Part shown: positions 29,912-39,097 of the stretch, in pieces | Position numbering within the stretch: position 1 is the stretch's first letter | How the letters are laid out: every line of letters begins with the position of its first letter | Assembly (NCBI GenBank): GCA_002496565.1 | Contig: DAKJ01000003.1 | Span: 17,937 to 81,936, forward strand | Reading direction: 5' to 3' | DNA length: 64,000 bases | DNA from: Methanosarcina sp. UBA289 | GTDB taxonomy: Archaea; Halobacteriota; Methanosarcinia; Methanosarcinales; Methanosarcinaceae | Program-made: the position numbers and the translations under genes | The notes under the pieces: model-generated | Told to the model about the DNA's origin: nothing | The model's input: only the letters and a program-made list of their open reading frames with translations | The model's database searches: none

Positions 29912-30688
29912 ATGTTGGACTTTACAGAGGCAAGTCTGAAAAAGGTTTTAACCAGATACAATGTGGCTCTGGAAAAGGCAATGACGCCTGAAGAAGCCGC
30001 AGAAGAGATCTATCCTAAAGACGAACTGATCTACCCGATCGCAAAGGCCATCTTCGAGGGAGAAGAAGATGACGTTATCGAGGGTCTCCAAGCTGCAATC
30101 GATGCAGGCAAGGACCCAATTGCTCTTATCGATGACGCTCTCATGGTCGGTATGGGCGTTGTCACAAGACTCTATGATGAAGGTATAATTTTCCTTCCAA
30201 ATGTCATGATGTCCGCTGACGCCATGCTCGAAGGTATCGAATTCTGTAAGGAAAACTCTGAAGCTGCCCCTGTAACCAAGGGAACTGTTGTCTGTCACGT
30301 CGCAGAAGGTGACGTTCACGACATTGGTAAGAACATCGTTACCGCTCTCCTCAGAGCAAACGGATACAGTGTAGTTGACCTCGGAAGGGACGTCCCTGTG
30401 GACGAAGTCCTTACAGCAGTTGCCGCAAACAACCCAATTATGGTCACAGGTACTGCTCTAATGACCACCACCATGTATGCATTCAAGGAAGTTAACGACA
30501 AACTCCTCGAGAAAGGATATAAGATTCCATTCGTGTGCGGTGGCGGTGCAGTTAACCAGGACTTCGTATCTCAGTATGCACTCGGCATATATGGTGAAGA
30601 AGCAGCTGATGCACCCAAGGTTGCTGACGCAATAGTTGCAGGTACTACAGATATCGCAGCATTAAGAGACAAATTCCACAAGCACTGA
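29912..30688 (+). CDS. mtaC: Methanol corrinoid protein MtaC
   Basis: Carries the corrinoid that accepts the methyl group of methanol from MtaB and passes it to coenzyme M through MtaA. The helical cap (about 1-110) is followed by a Rossmann cobalamin domain with GDVHDIG, in which His136 is the lower axial ligand, and the later VTGTALM and FVCGGGAVN segments. The 258-residue length is standard. It is 10 bases upstream of mtaB. Codons are strongly biased as in highly expressed genes. Confidence 0.98.
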   Translation: MLDFTEASLKKVLTRYNVALEKAMTPEEAAEEIYPKDELIYPIAKAIFEGEEDDVIEGLQAAIDAGKDPIALIDDALMVGMGVVTRLYDEGIIFLPNVMMSADAMLEGIEFCKENSEAAPVTKGTVVCHVAEGDVHDIGKNIVTALLRANGYSVVDLGRDVPVDEVLTAVAANNPIMVTGTALMTTTMYAFKEVNDKLLEKGYKIPFVCGGGAVNQDFVSQYALGIYGEEAADAPKVADAIVAGTTDIAALRDKFHKH

Positions 30689-30698
30689 GGTGAGTTAA

Positions 30699-32084
30699 AT
30701 GGCAGCAAAAAGATATACTTCAATGGCATACGCAAGCGCAGACGAAATGACCTTCGGCGTATCCAAATACCCGGTAAAGGCAGGCCTCGACCTCGAAATC
30801 GGTGCAGGCTACACAATTCCTGAAATTAATTATGCTCCAAGACCTGAAGCCGGTGCATCCAAGGAAAAACTCGTAAAGGAATACGAGAGGATCACCACTG
30901 ACATTATGTCAAGGATGGTTCAGGTTGGTTTCCCAGCAGTTATTCTCGAAACCGAACACGTTCAGCAGATGTCCAACAACCCCTCCTGGGGAGCAGAAGT
31001 TGCACACGCCCAGAAAACTATCATGGAAGAGTTCCACGATGAATATGGAATAAAGTGCGCACTCCGCCACACCATTGGTGACATTCGTGAGAACAGAGAT
31101 TTCCTTCAGCTCAGAGGCGACAAGTACTCCGTCTTCCTCGAAGCCTTCGAAGAATGCGCCAAGGCAGGTGCTGACCTTCTGTCCGTTGAATCAATGGGTG
31201 GTAAGGAAGTATTCGACTACGCAGTTCTCAGGAACGACATTGCTGGTATGCTCTACTCAATCGGCTGTCTCGGTTCCATTGACATGGAACTCATCTGGTC
31301 AGACATCTCCGCAATTGCAAAGAAGACCGGAACTGTCTCTGCAGGTGACACAGACTGTGCCCAGGCAAACACCGCAATGTTCATCGGCGGTGGACTGCTG
31401 GACAAGAACCTCGCCCACACCCTTGCAATCCTTGCAAGAGCAATCTCTGCTCCAAGGTCCCTCGTCGCATACGAATGCGGTGCAGTAGGCCCTGGTAAGG
31501 ACTGCGGATATGAAAACATCATTGTTAAAGCCATTACAGGTATGCCAATGACCATGGAAGGCAAAACCTCAACCTGTGCCCACTCTGACGTAATGGGTAA
31601 CCTGGTCATGCAGTGCTGTGACTGCTGGTCCAATGAGTCTGTTGAGTACCACGGTGAATTCGGCGGTACAACTGTTCAGTGCTGGTCCGAGTCCCTTGCA
31701 TACGACTGCGCTCTCATGAACACCGCTCTTGAAACCAAGAACGACAAGGTTCTCAGGGACCTCCTTATGCTCTCCGACAGATACAGAGACCCACAGGCAT
31801 ACGTCCTTGCATACGACAACGCCTACAGAGTCGGTCAGGCAATTGTAAAGGACGGAGACAATATCTACCTCAGAGCAAAGAACGCTGCAGTCGAATGTTG
31901 CAAGATTGTCGAAGAAGGTGCAGCTGACAAGCTCGAGCTCTCCAGATTCGAAGCCAAAGCCCTCGCAGACGCAAAGGCAGCTCTCGAATCTCTTCCAGAC
32001 GACATGGACAAGTTCATGGACGACTGTCTTACAAAATACAAGAGTGAAGTTAAAGTCTTCCTGCCGGAGAACTACGGCTTCTAA
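30699..32084 (+). CDS. mtaB: Methanol:corrinoid methyltransferase MtaB
   Basis: Zinc enzyme that activates methanol and methylates the Co(I) corrinoid of MtaC. All three known zinc ligands are present at the published positions: Glu164 (SVESMGG), Cys220 (GDTDCAQ) and Cys269 (GKDCGYEN). At 461 residues it is full length. It is in an operon with mtaC (10-bp gap, GAGGTGAG ribosome-binding site). No mtaA is visible in the window. A hairpin overlapping the stop ends the transcript. Confidence 0.98.
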   Translation: MAAKRYTSMAYASADEMTFGVSKYPVKAGLDLEIGAGYTIPEINYAPRPEAGASKEKLVKEYERITTDIMSRMVQVGFPAVILETEHVQQMSNNPSWGAEVAHAQKTIMEEFHDEYGIKCALRHTIGDIRENRDFLQLRGDKYSVFLEAFEECAKAGADLLSVESMGGKEVFDYAVLRNDIAGMLYSIGCLGSIDMELIWSDISAIAKKTGTVSAGDTDCAQANTAMFIGGGLLDKNLAHTLAILARAISAPRSLVAYECGAVGPGKDCGYENIIVKAITGMPMTMEGKTSTCAHSDVMGNLVMQCCDCWSNESVEYHGEFGGTTVQCWSESLAYDCALMNTALETKNDKVLRDLLMLSDRYRDPQAYVLAYDNAYRVGQAIVKDGDNIYLRAKNAAVECCKIVEEGAADKLELSRFEAKALADAKAALESLPDDMDKFMDDCLTKYKSEVKVFLPENYGF

Positions 32085-32110
32085 GCCGAATCCTCCGGTT
32101 CTCTTTTTCT
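32064..32110 (+). terminator. Terminator overlapping the mtaB stop codon
   Basis: CCGGAG (32064-32069) pairs with CTCCGG (32093-32098), with an inner CGGCTT/AAGCCG stem that contains the TAA. A T-rich run (TTCTCTTTTTCTTTTT) follows. Confidence 0.7.
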
Positions 32111-32315
32111 TTTTGAGAACTAGCTTAGAATACACAGATTCGTTTATATTTCTCGCCGTCTTGGCCTTTGTTTTTGCATGACTTGTGTCTCCTCTGTATT
32201 CTCTGCACCCCTTATAATTTTGATATACTTGCGTTTTAGTTCAACCAGAACTTATAATCACAAGGACATGAAAACTCACACAAAGTTCCTTTTTATTATA
32301 CACCAGTACTCTTAA

Positions 32316-32432
32316 ACGCAAGCGTTGAGCCGCAACCGTTGAGCCGGTTGATCACGCCGGCCATTTCTTTGCGGGGGTTTTTCGCTCAAGCCTTTTTGAG
32401 CTTGCGGGCAAAATCTTTTAAGAAGATTTGTG
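32316..32432 (+). repeat. Dispersed palindromic intergenic repeat, copy A
   Basis: Contains CAACCGTTGAGCCGGTTGAT, then a CGCTCAAGCC...GAGCTTGCGGGC palindrome and AAAATCTTTT. The same blocks in the same order recur at 34205-34372 (inverted) and 50265-50385 (same orientation). Confidence 0.85.
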
Positions 32433-32655
32433 GGATTCAGGCAGTAGGTTCAGAGTGGGATTCACCCAGTTAGCAGATTAATCAAAAATTAAATTAATAT
32501 AAAGAATAATGCTACAAAAATAAGATAATTTTGACTAAATATAGTGAAATTAAATATTAGGACTAAAATATATTCCCAGAGAAGAAGAGCATATTTAATT
32601 TAATAATTACATAGAAAAAGGAAAAACATATATATAAGAGAGGAGTATCGATAAT

Positions 32656-32746
32656 TAGTAGCGTGGGACAAAAAATATACGAACAGACTAAAAAACCGTG
32701 CCATCAGTAAGGAGTTCAGACAACTCTCCCATGTTACTTTCTTTCT
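32656..32746 (+). ncRNA. Candidate small RNA with promoter, closing stem and T-rich end
   Basis: ACATATATATAAG (32626-32638) is a strong TATA box; initiation 20-30 bases on would be at about 32656. GTAGCGTGGGA (32658-32668) pairs over all 11 positions (two G-U) with TCCCATGTTAC (32727-32737). An inner hairpin GAGTT-CAGAC-AACTC lies at 32712-32726, and TTTCTTTCT follows. No start codon or ORF of note is in it. Confidence 0.5.
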
Positions 32747-33171
32747 ATAATTATTGAATTTTCAAAATGATCCCGTTTTAAGAACTAATAAGTTAAATTT
32801 TACAGATGGACTCTGCTCCAGTACTTTCCCAATAAATGATAAAGCTCAAGTTTTTAGACTAGTTTTACTAGGAAAATTTCAATTATATGTTATTTATGAA
32901 ACAAGCATTGTAATTTTCAGCTTTGGGAATATTCAATTTACATACTGATCCTGAGGTATTACCTATTTTCGATTGTTAAGATCTTTAGCTGTGATTTGTT
33001 CCGTAAATAGTTAATTTGAAGACTTGCCAGAGAACTAGATGGGCCTCGTGCTGTAAGAAAAATGCTTGAAAAAGAGTTTAGAGAAAAAACTTTATGAAAA
33101 CCCTTTTCAGTTTCCGCAATACTTCTATCAACATGGCTGAGTGAAGAAAACAATCTGGAAAAAACCTATGA
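32747..33171. other. Gap between the RNA candidate and the HAD gene
   Basis: Only short unconvincing frames. Near 33020-33085 the plus strand reads RLARELDGPRAVRKMLEKEF before a stop, which looks protein-like and may be a relic, but nothing continues it. The gap's first part is AT-rich. Confidence 0.35.
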
Positions 33172-33813
33172 TCATGTAATGAGGCTCTTCAGATAATCGA
33201 GAAGAGAAGCATGGTCTTCTAGCACAAGATCTGCATGCTCTATTTTTTTAGGCTCAAGCATACTTGCAACTGCAACACAGTAAAGCCCTGCTCTCTTGGC
33301 GGCAGTTATCCCCAAAGGCGCATTTTCAATTACTACACACTCGTTTTTTGTCAGGTCAAGCATTTCAAGGGCTTTAAGGTAAGGGTCAGGATCAGGTTTC
33401 CCATATTCAAGGTCGCTCCCGGTAATTATGACCTCAAAACAGTTCGAAAAATACTTATCAATAATTTTATTTATTGTATCGACATGAGATCCGGAAACCA
33501 TAGCGAGCTTGAAGTGTCGTTTCAACTCCTTAAGGCAATCCAGAATACCCTCAAAAGGCTTTATCTGATCAAACTCAAGAACCTCACGTTTCCTCTCAGG
33601 CAGTTGATCTAAATGCCAAGGCTCAGGCTCTCTTCCGACCTTTTCAAAAATTGATTTAATTAACCTCCTGTTGTTTGAGCCTTCGAGCTCGTAAATATCC
33701 TCCCTAGTTATGGTAATACCAATTTCTTTGAAGGTTTTAACCCAGGCGTCGGCCTGGAAACGCATGGAATCTACAAGAACCCCATCCACATCAAAAATTA
33801 TTGCTTTTAACAT
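33172..33813 (-). CDS. HAD-superfamily phosphatase/phosphomutase
   Basis: A 213-residue soluble hydrolase of the HAD IA subfamily: motif I AIIFDVDGVLVDS (about 4-16), motif II AMVSGSH, motif III lysine in GKPDPDPYLKALE and motif IV CVVIENAPLGITAA. Residue DG after the first DxD fits the beta-phosphoglucomutase-like group, but phosphatase activity on small sugar or glycolate phosphates is equally possible. It is flanked at a distance by copies A and B of the palindromic repeat in inverted orientation. Confidence 0.85.
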   Translation of the reverse strand: MLKAIIFDVDGVLVDSMRFQADAWVKTFKEIGITITREDIYELEGSNNRRLIKSIFEKVGREPEPWHLDQLPERKREVLEFDQIKPFEGILDCLKELKRHFKLAMVSGSHVDTINKIIDKYFSNCFEVIITGSDLEYGKPDPDPYLKALEMLDLTKNECVVIENAPLGITAAKRAGLYCVAVASMLEPKKIEHADLVLEDHASLLDYLKSLIT

Positions 33814-33931
33814 CTATTCAATAGATTGTTATAATCTATAATAAATATTATGAAAATCCAAGTTCAGAAAAATCTCTATATAGATAGATATCAAGTAGTA
33901 ATCAGAATATTTTTTCCTTGATTGGACTTTT

Positions 33932-34129
33932 TCACTTGAAATACCTATAATACCTATCATACAGGTAACCACCTAGCCAGTACCCAAGGAGAGCAAAAAT
34001 TAGTGTGCCTGGGGCGTAGATAGAAGGGCCTAATCCCTCAATGAGAAATAAAAGATTGAAAAATAAAAGATAAGAAATTAAAAAGATTAAAGATACAATT
34101 ATCTTGACATGTTTCTTTTCCAGTCTCAA
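33932..34129 (-). CDS. Small membrane protein, 65 residues
   Basis: Two hydrophobic segments (about 9-30 and 36-52) with a basic start (MRLEKKHVK) and basic end (YLYDRYYRYFK), as in real small membrane proteins. No family recognised. The ATG is near a CATGTC context without a clear ribosome-binding site, so it remains a hypothetical gene. Confidence 0.5.
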   Translation of the reverse strand: MRLEKKHVKIIVSLIFLISYLLFFNLLFLIEGLGPSIYAPGTLIFALLGYWLGGYLYDRYYRYFK

Positions 34130-34204
34130 GTTTTATCTGAACCTCCTCTCCCCAACCTTAAAATCTGTAACTTATGGAATTAGACTTATTTACGGCTTTT
34201 AAAA

Positions 34205-34372
34205 AATTGATTGCCCGCAAGCCTTTTCAAAAAAGGCTTGAGCGAAAATTCAAGCAACGAGGTGGTCGGCAGATTATCACAAGCCTTTTCAAAAAAGGCT
34301 TGAGCGAAAACAACGTGGAGGCGTAATCAAACAGCGCAACGGTTGCGGCCGACGGTTGTAGCTCAACGGTTA
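34205..34372 (-). repeat. Dispersed palindromic intergenic repeat, copy B (inverted, internally duplicated)
   Basis: The AAGCCTTTTCAAAAAAGGCT palindrome followed by TGAGCGAAAA occurs twice (about 34220 and 34281). The CAACGGTTGCGGC block follows near 34338. Orientation is opposite to copies A and C. Confidence 0.85.
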
Positions 34373-34391
34373 TAATTGATCAAAAAATTTC

Positions 34392-34823
34392 TTACTTTCT
34401 TTCTTCGCCTTTCTTGCCTTCTTCACCTTCTTTCTTGAAATTAAGAGAAACTGAATTAATGCAGTAGCGTTTTCCGGTTGGTACAGGGCCGTCTTCAAAT
34501 ACATGACCCAGATGACTTCCGCAGCGGGAACAGACTACCTCAATCCTGTTCATGAAATAACTGGTATCCTCTTTGAGCTTTACCCTGTCACTCGAAATCA
34601 CATCATAGAAACTTGGCCAGCCGGTTCCGGACTCGAATTTTGTGTCCGAGGAAAAGAGTTCTTGCCCACAGGCAGCACAGGTGTAAACTCCTTTTTCCTT
34701 GTTATAGTACAGGTTGCCGGAAAAAGGCCTTTCCGTACCTTTTTGCCTCAGGACGTGATATTGCTCAGATGTGAGTACCTTTTTCCATTCTTCTTCGGAT
34801 CTTTCGATTGCTTTCTGTGCCAG
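34392..34823 (-). CDS. msrB: Peptide methionine (R)-S-oxide reductase MsrB
   Basis: Repairs methionine-R-sulfoxide in proteins. Complete domain: WKKVLTSEQYHVLR, zinc cysteines in YTCAACG and VVCSRCG, FESGTGWPSF, SHLGHVFEDGP and catalytic RYCINSVSL. The start is problematic. The open frame extends to ATG 35123, but that part is AT-rich and not protein-like. A GGGGGT ribosome-binding site at 34830-34835 lies seven bases before a CTG at 34823, giving 143 residues, the normal length. A TTG at 34841 is the alternative. No ATG is available in this region. Confidence 0.88.
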   Translation of the reverse strand: MAQKAIERSEEEWKKVLTSEQYHVLRQKGTERPFSGNLYYNKEKGVYTCAACGQELFSSDTKFESGTGWPSFYDVISSDRVKLKEDTSYFMNRIEVVCSRCGSHLGHVFEDGPVPTGKRYCINSVSLNFKKEGEEGKKGEERK

Positions 34824-35112
34824 TTGTAAACCCCCTATCAATGTAAGTAGTTGTTTTAGAAATATTACTGTTTCTTCGATACAGGAAAAACCAATTGCGA
34901 ATTCAGAAGTAGAGTCAATGTATGTGTATGGAATAAAATGATAAATTACATTTATAGAGATCCAATAAAAATTATACGCATAGAAATAAAATGACAAAAG
35001 TAGCTTATTATAAAGTGCGGTAGTCAGATAGAGATAATAAATAAAAAAAGAATTATATAATATTTGGTATAAAATAATATCTCTGGAATAGAACTTGTTG
35101 GTTTGAGTTAGC

Positions 35113-35583
35113 ATGGGAAACAATCTGACAAGGGAGAAAGACTACAGTATAATAACCGCTGCATTTATCTTTATACTTCTTGCAGTAGTCTTTGTAGTTA
35201 TCATTTTTAAACAAATTAACCTTGGAAAGTTTATCCTGCCGTTCTATCTCATAGTAATTGGAATGTTTTTCTTTGCTACAGCTATGGAATCCGAAAATAA
35301 ACTAGGAGAATGGCTTGCTTCTTTGAGCTGGACATTTAATATGCTTGGTTTGGTTCTCTTTTATCAATACACAACAGGAAATTTGAAAAGCTGGATCTAT
35401 ATGTGGGCTCTAATCTTTCCCACCGGAATTGGACTGGGTCAGGTCTGTTACGGAGCTGTTAAAGCCAAAAAAGAGCCTATTGAGCGTGGAAAAGTCCTTA
35501 TCCAGATAGGATTTGGGCTATTTATCTTTATCTTCGTAGTTTTCAAGCTATTTTTTCCAGTAATAGCACGAATGGATAAATAA
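35113..35583 (+). CDS. Membrane protein, 156 residues
   Basis: Four or more hydrophobic segments (about 13-32, 39-56, 68-84, 92-110 and 130-149) between short charged loops. The sequence GLGQVCYGAVKAKKEPIERG near residue 105-124 is a cytoplasmic loop. Similar small four-helix proteins are common in Methanosarcina, but no function was recognised. The ATG overlaps nothing; it is divergent from msrB. Confidence 0.65.
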   Translation: MGNNLTREKDYSIITAAFIFILLAVVFVVIIFKQINLGKFILPFYLIVIGMFFFATAMESENKLGEWLASLSWTFNMLGLVLFYQYTTGNLKSWIYMWALIFPTGIGLGQVCYGAVKAKKEPIERGKVLIQIGFGLFIFIFVVFKLFFPVIARMDK

Positions 35584-35636
35584 TACGTAGAAGATTGCAA
35601 GGAAAAGTAATGAAAAACAAGCATGGGTAAAGATAA

Positions 35637-35878
35637 GTGATACCAAAACATAATGAAGGAAAAATGGTTGAAAATCTAAGGAAAAACTCGAAGTTTATTC
35701 CTAAACATTCATTCGTAGCTGAAGTTGATAGAAAAATTATAGGAATCCTGAATATTATCCGAGATTCGAGTTTAAACTGGCAACTACATGGGGAATCACA
35801 GATCCTTTCGGCGCACCTGTTGAAGCATTTATGGTGCTGGAATTAAAAGGAAACTTGCTTAAAGGACACATCGGGTAG
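35637..35878 (+). pseudogene. Decayed GNAT acetyltransferase
   Basis: The first half reads ENLRKNSKFIPKHSFVAEVD followed by KIIG, the typical start of a GNAT acetyltransferase. From about 35765 another frame reads TTWGITDPFGAPVEAFMVLE followed by LKGNLLKGHIG and a stop, matching the end of the same family. The acetyl-CoA-binding middle is missing and the frame is shifted. A stop also lies just upstream of GTG 35637. Confidence 0.75.
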
Positions 35879-36012
35879 TATAAGATCCAGAAAAGTTTCT
35901 TGAGGCGTGAAAGAGAGAAATAAGATTCAAAAAAGGAAAAGCGATTTAAATGGTAAAAGCAGGCTTAAAAGGGTAAAAATTGGAAGTAAAAAGAAAAATA
36001 ACAGGGGAGAAA

Positions 36013-36618
36013 TCATATAAGTGGGATCAAGCTTGACTCGCCTCTTCTAAATTCAGGGCCAGACAGATGAGTAGTCGAGACCAATTTTCCGAGCTCTCTT
36101 GATTTTTCAAGCAGTCTGGGCCTGAAGGAGACTTCAAGATTATCCGTGCCAGCAGCAATAATGGTTTCTAAAACATCAAAACCTAGGTAGTAGAGAATTC
36201 CGGCTGTATATTCAAAATACGGTTTGAAGGCATCTCTGTCCGAACTTCCCTGGGAAAAAACAAGAATAAGTTTTTTATTATCAAGCCGGCTCGAAAAATC
36301 AGGTTTTAAGAAGGCTGTCAGGCGATCGATAAAGAGTTTAGTCTGAGCAGTCATCTGCCACATGTAAACAGGAGAGCCAAGTACAACAGTGTCTGCAGCC
36401 TGGATTTCCTGGTAAAGTTCCTGCATGTCATCATCTATCGCACAGCAACCAGATTCCTGGCATCTGCAGCAGGCATCACAACCCTTAATATTTAGAGAAG
36501 CTAGATTGTAAATTACTTTTTCTGCACCGTTTTCAGCAGCTCCGTTGAGAATTGCATTTACAAGCTTTGTAGTGTTTCCATTGATATTAGGACTACCCAC
36601 CAATCCAAGAATTTTAAT
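36013..36618 (-). CDS. Iron-sulfur flavoprotein (Isf)-like / NADPH-dependent FMN reductase family
   Basis: Flavodoxin-fold protein: ILGLVGSPNINGNT binds the FMN phosphate, and VVLGSPVYMWQMTAQTKLFID closes the site. CDACCRCQESGC matches the compact CX2CX2CX4C cluster motif of Isf, an FMN and [4Fe-4S] electron carrier first described in Methanosarcina. The start: ATG 36696 would add 26 residues from AT-rich DNA. GGGGG (36626-36630) lies seven bases before ATT at 36618, which fits the usual N terminus of the family (MKILGLVGSP); so an ATT start or a mutated ATG is likely. Confidence 0.8.
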   Translation of the reverse strand: MKILGLVGSPNINGNTTKLVNAILNGAAENGAEKVIYNLASLNIKGCDACCRCQESGCCAIDDDMQELYQEIQAADTVVLGSPVYMWQMTAQTKLFIDRLTAFLKPDFSSRLDNKKLILVFSQGSSDRDAFKPYFEYTAGILYYLGFDVLETIIAAGTDNLEVSFRPRLLEKSRELGKLVSTTHLSGPEFRRGESSLIPLI

Positions 36619-36766
36619 GCTAGAACCCCCGTTTAAATGTATAAAAAATCTAGACTTTACACAAAATTGGATAAAGTATAAATGATTGATTAACATAAAA
36701 AGATTTCTCTTATCTAAAAAGTAAGCTGTCCCGTTAAGCCATCAGGAAAAGAAAGGAGAAGAAAAA

Positions 36767-36840
36767 GGATGAAAAAAGATAAGTAAAAAGGATGAAAAAA
36801 GATAAGAAAAAGAGGATGAAGGGATAAAAAATTAAAAGGA
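36767..36840 (+). repeat. Purine-only direct repeats
   Basis: AAGGATGAAAAAAGATAAG occurs twice, about 26 bases apart, in a 100-base stretch of almost pure purines on the plus strand between the flavoprotein and surface-protein genes. Confidence 0.7.
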
Positions 36841-36934
36841 GACAGAAAAGAAAGAATTATGCTTCTTTTAGCTTTTCTCCTGTTCTTCCTTGCTCTAATT
36901 TCTTTTTTAATTCAGTTTCTCTCAATTTTTGAAT

Positions 36935-39097
36935 TTAACTCCTCTTTACTTTTAAAAGGGCGAAAGCTCCAAGCCCTGCAAGAATTACAGGGAGGGCGTT
37001 AAATCCGGGAATTGGAAACTCCTTCTCTTCTGGCTCTGTTCGAGGCAGTTCTTTATAGGTATTGTAATTAAAGATAGAGACGCCCATGAAAGCTGAATCA
37101 TTGGAATAATAATCTACGAGGCCGGCAAAAAGTTTCTGTATTGAATATTTATCCTTAAAGCCTTCTTCAACAGAGATCTCTATAATTCCTCTTGAACCCG
37201 CCCCTCTTATCTCTCCCATTTCAAGGGCAATGGCATCAACAATACCTGAAACGGAATTAAGCTCTCCAGCTTCACCGGGATAAGCCCTTATAACAAATGA
37301 ATCGACAAAAGGAGCAATTTCCTTCATTTGAGATGCAGTATAATTAAGTGGAAGGCTTGCTGAGATAGATAAGTTCTCTTCGGCCTCTTTATTTGCTGTT
37401 TCAAACAGTGTCTTGTAATCGATTTCGCTTTCGTCAGAATCTTTCCAGGCAGACGAGTTTATGTAGATCTCTATTCCATCAAAAGGAGCAAGGGACTTTT
37501 GATTATAACCAAGTACTGTATTAAGAGAATTTTGGCAGAGGTTACCAGCTCCCTTTTTTGTGCAATTTACATTTTCCAGAATCACGGCATGTACGGAAAT
37601 TCCTTTTTCATGGGCCATTTTCACAAAGCGCTCGTATTGCCATACATCTTCGCTGTCTACACTAAGGAAAATCGTATCTATTCCCGAGGAGTTAAGTTCA
37701 TTTACCAGGGAATAGAAATCAAACCCGTACGGGGAAGAAAGTCTGATTCCAGAGATCCCGATCGTGTATTCAGGAAATGAGAGTTCTGGAGTGCCTGTCT
37801 CGTTTTGGCTCAGGTTTTTCTGTGTTTGAGCAGCTTCCTCAGAAACAAAAGTTTCGGAATTTATCTCGGATTCAAGCTCGGCTTGAGGCTCGGAAATATT
37901 TTCAGAGCTGTTTTTAGAATAATCTCTCAAAGAGTTTTCAGAGTTGTTTTTAGAGATATTCTCAGAATTATCTCTCAAAGAGTTTTTAGAGTTAGTCTCA
38001 GAAACGCTTTCTGAAGAAACGTTACCTTCTCCCTGAGCCGAAATAATTTTTACCGTGGGCTCGGTTTCGACAAATTTCCGAACTAAGACGTAATCGACTG
38101 CCATATAGCCTGTGTTCTTCGAGGCGTCTTTGTAGGAAGCAGCATACAGGTAAATATGCATTGGGAAATTGGTTATCGAATCGTTTGAGGCGACGTCCAT
38201 TCTTGGGTCACGGACACCGTTTTTAAACCAGGATACTTTGCGGGTATCGTTCTCCTCATACCAGGCAATTCCTGAGACATACCATTCTCCTTCAGGAACG
38301 TTGACGTCAGTGAGATCATATAGATTATTTTTTTCCTTCCTGTAAACTGTTTCCAGGTCTACGCGGCTTTCATTGGCAAGCTCGGTCTCATGCTTGATCT
38401 GATTTTTTCTACTGTCGACCTGGTCTATGAAACCCTGTTGCAGCACAGGCCCTCTATTGTCATCACCTGTGGTGACTTTCATTCTTTTGACCACAAAAAT
38501 AGAATTAATTTCAAAATTTTCTTTGCTGTAGATCATAGAGGAATCATATGCATGAACCTTTGGAGCTGAGACATTGCAGATCCCATTTTTAACCTCAACC
38601 AGGCCTCCTCCCGCACTTTCAGCGTTCCAGTCAAGCTCGTTGAGGTTATTGCCCTCGAAATTATCAAAAAAGTCAAAAGTTTTTTCTCCATTGCTCATAG
38701 CTTCAGCCTCTGGGTCTCCATACCTCATGAGGATCTTACCGGTTTGATTTGCAGAGAGAGACGGAAGCCTGACCCAGATAAGGGCTTCTTCATTTTCAGG
38801 GTCCCAGGTTTCGATCCAGTAATTGAGCGTTCTATTTCCTGATGAGAATCGAATGTCTGAACCGTCACTTTTTGCCTCGGAGAAGTTAAAATTAGAAGAG
38901 TTCAAACTAACAGCGACAGGGTATCCTTGTAGGGGTTTACCGGCGTTTTCAGTAATTAGGATTTCCTTGGAGCAATCCCATGAATTTTCTTTTGTGGAAA
39001 GATCCGACGTGCCCGTAGCAGCCAAGGCACAGCCTGTTAATGAAAAGATGAAAAATACAGAGAAAATTACGTATACAATAGATCTTTTTGCTATCAT
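36935..39097 (-). CDS. Surface protein with DUF2341, glycosidase-like barrel and C-terminal anchor
   Basis: Signal peptide MIAKRSIVYVIFSVFFIFSL, then a DUF2341 domain (residues about 38-140: KEILITENAGKPLQGYPVAV, DIRFSSGN, NQTGKILMRYGDPEA) and a lectin-like region (about 145-345). A low-complexity Ser/Asn/Glu linker (about 360-420) has repeated NSENSLRD units. The C-terminal part (about 440-680) reads like a TIM barrel (IRLSSPYGFDFYSLVNELNS, DGIEIYINSSAW, GVSIFNYNTYKE). It ends IPGFNALPVILAGLGAFALL followed by KVKRS, a PGF-CTERM-like anchor. A cell-surface glycan-binding or -cleaving role is inferred. Confidence 0.8.
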   Translation of the reverse strand: MIAKRSIVYVIFSVFFIFSLTGCALAATGTSDLSTKENSWDCSKEILITENAGKPLQGYPVAVSLNSSNFNFSEAKSDGSDIRFSSGNRTLNYWIETWDPENEEALIWVRLPSLSANQTGKILMRYGDPEAEAMSNGEKTFDFFDNFEGNNLNELDWNAESAGGGLVEVKNGICNVSAPKVHAYDSSMIYSKENFEINSIFVVKRMKVTTGDDNRGPVLQQGFIDQVDSRKNQIKHETELANESRVDLETVYRKEKNNLYDLTDVNVPEGEWYVSGIAWYEENDTRKVSWFKNGVRDPRMDVASNDSITNFPMHIYLYAASYKDASKNTGYMAVDYVLVRKFVETEPTVKIISAQGEGNVSSESVSETNSKNSLRDNSENISKNNSENSLRDYSKNSSENISEPQAELESEINSETFVSEEAAQTQKNLSQNETGTPELSFPEYTIGISGIRLSSPYGFDFYSLVNELNSSGIDTIFLSVDSEDVWQYERFVKMAHEKGISVHAVILENVNCTKKGAGNLCQNSLNTVLGYNQKSLAPFDGIEIYINSSAWKDSDESEIDYKTLFETANKEAEENLSISASLPLNYTASQMKEIAPFVDSFVIRAYPGEAGELNSVSGIVDAIALEMGEIRGAGSRGIIEISVEEGFKDKYSIQKLFAGLVDYYSNDSAFMGVSIFNYNTYKELPRTEPEEKEFPIPGFNALPVILAGLGAFALLKVKRS

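Noticed and set aside
31569..32135. Open frame antisense to mtaB
   Set aside because: A by-product of codon bias in a highly expressed gene; Val/Cys-rich and without family features.
32754..32948. 64-residue open frame after the RNA candidate
   Set aside because: No ribosome-binding site, composition like random AT-rich DNA.
33020..33085. Short protein-like stretch (LARELDGPRAVRKMLEKEF)
   Set aside because: Only about 25 codons, no upstream or downstream continuation in any frame; too little to name a gene or family.
34824..35123. N-terminal 100-residue extension of MsrB with membrane-like sequence
   Set aside because: The DNA is AT-rich, the residues are Tyr/Phe/Ile/Asn runs typical of untranslated AT-rich DNA, and the MsrB family does not have it.
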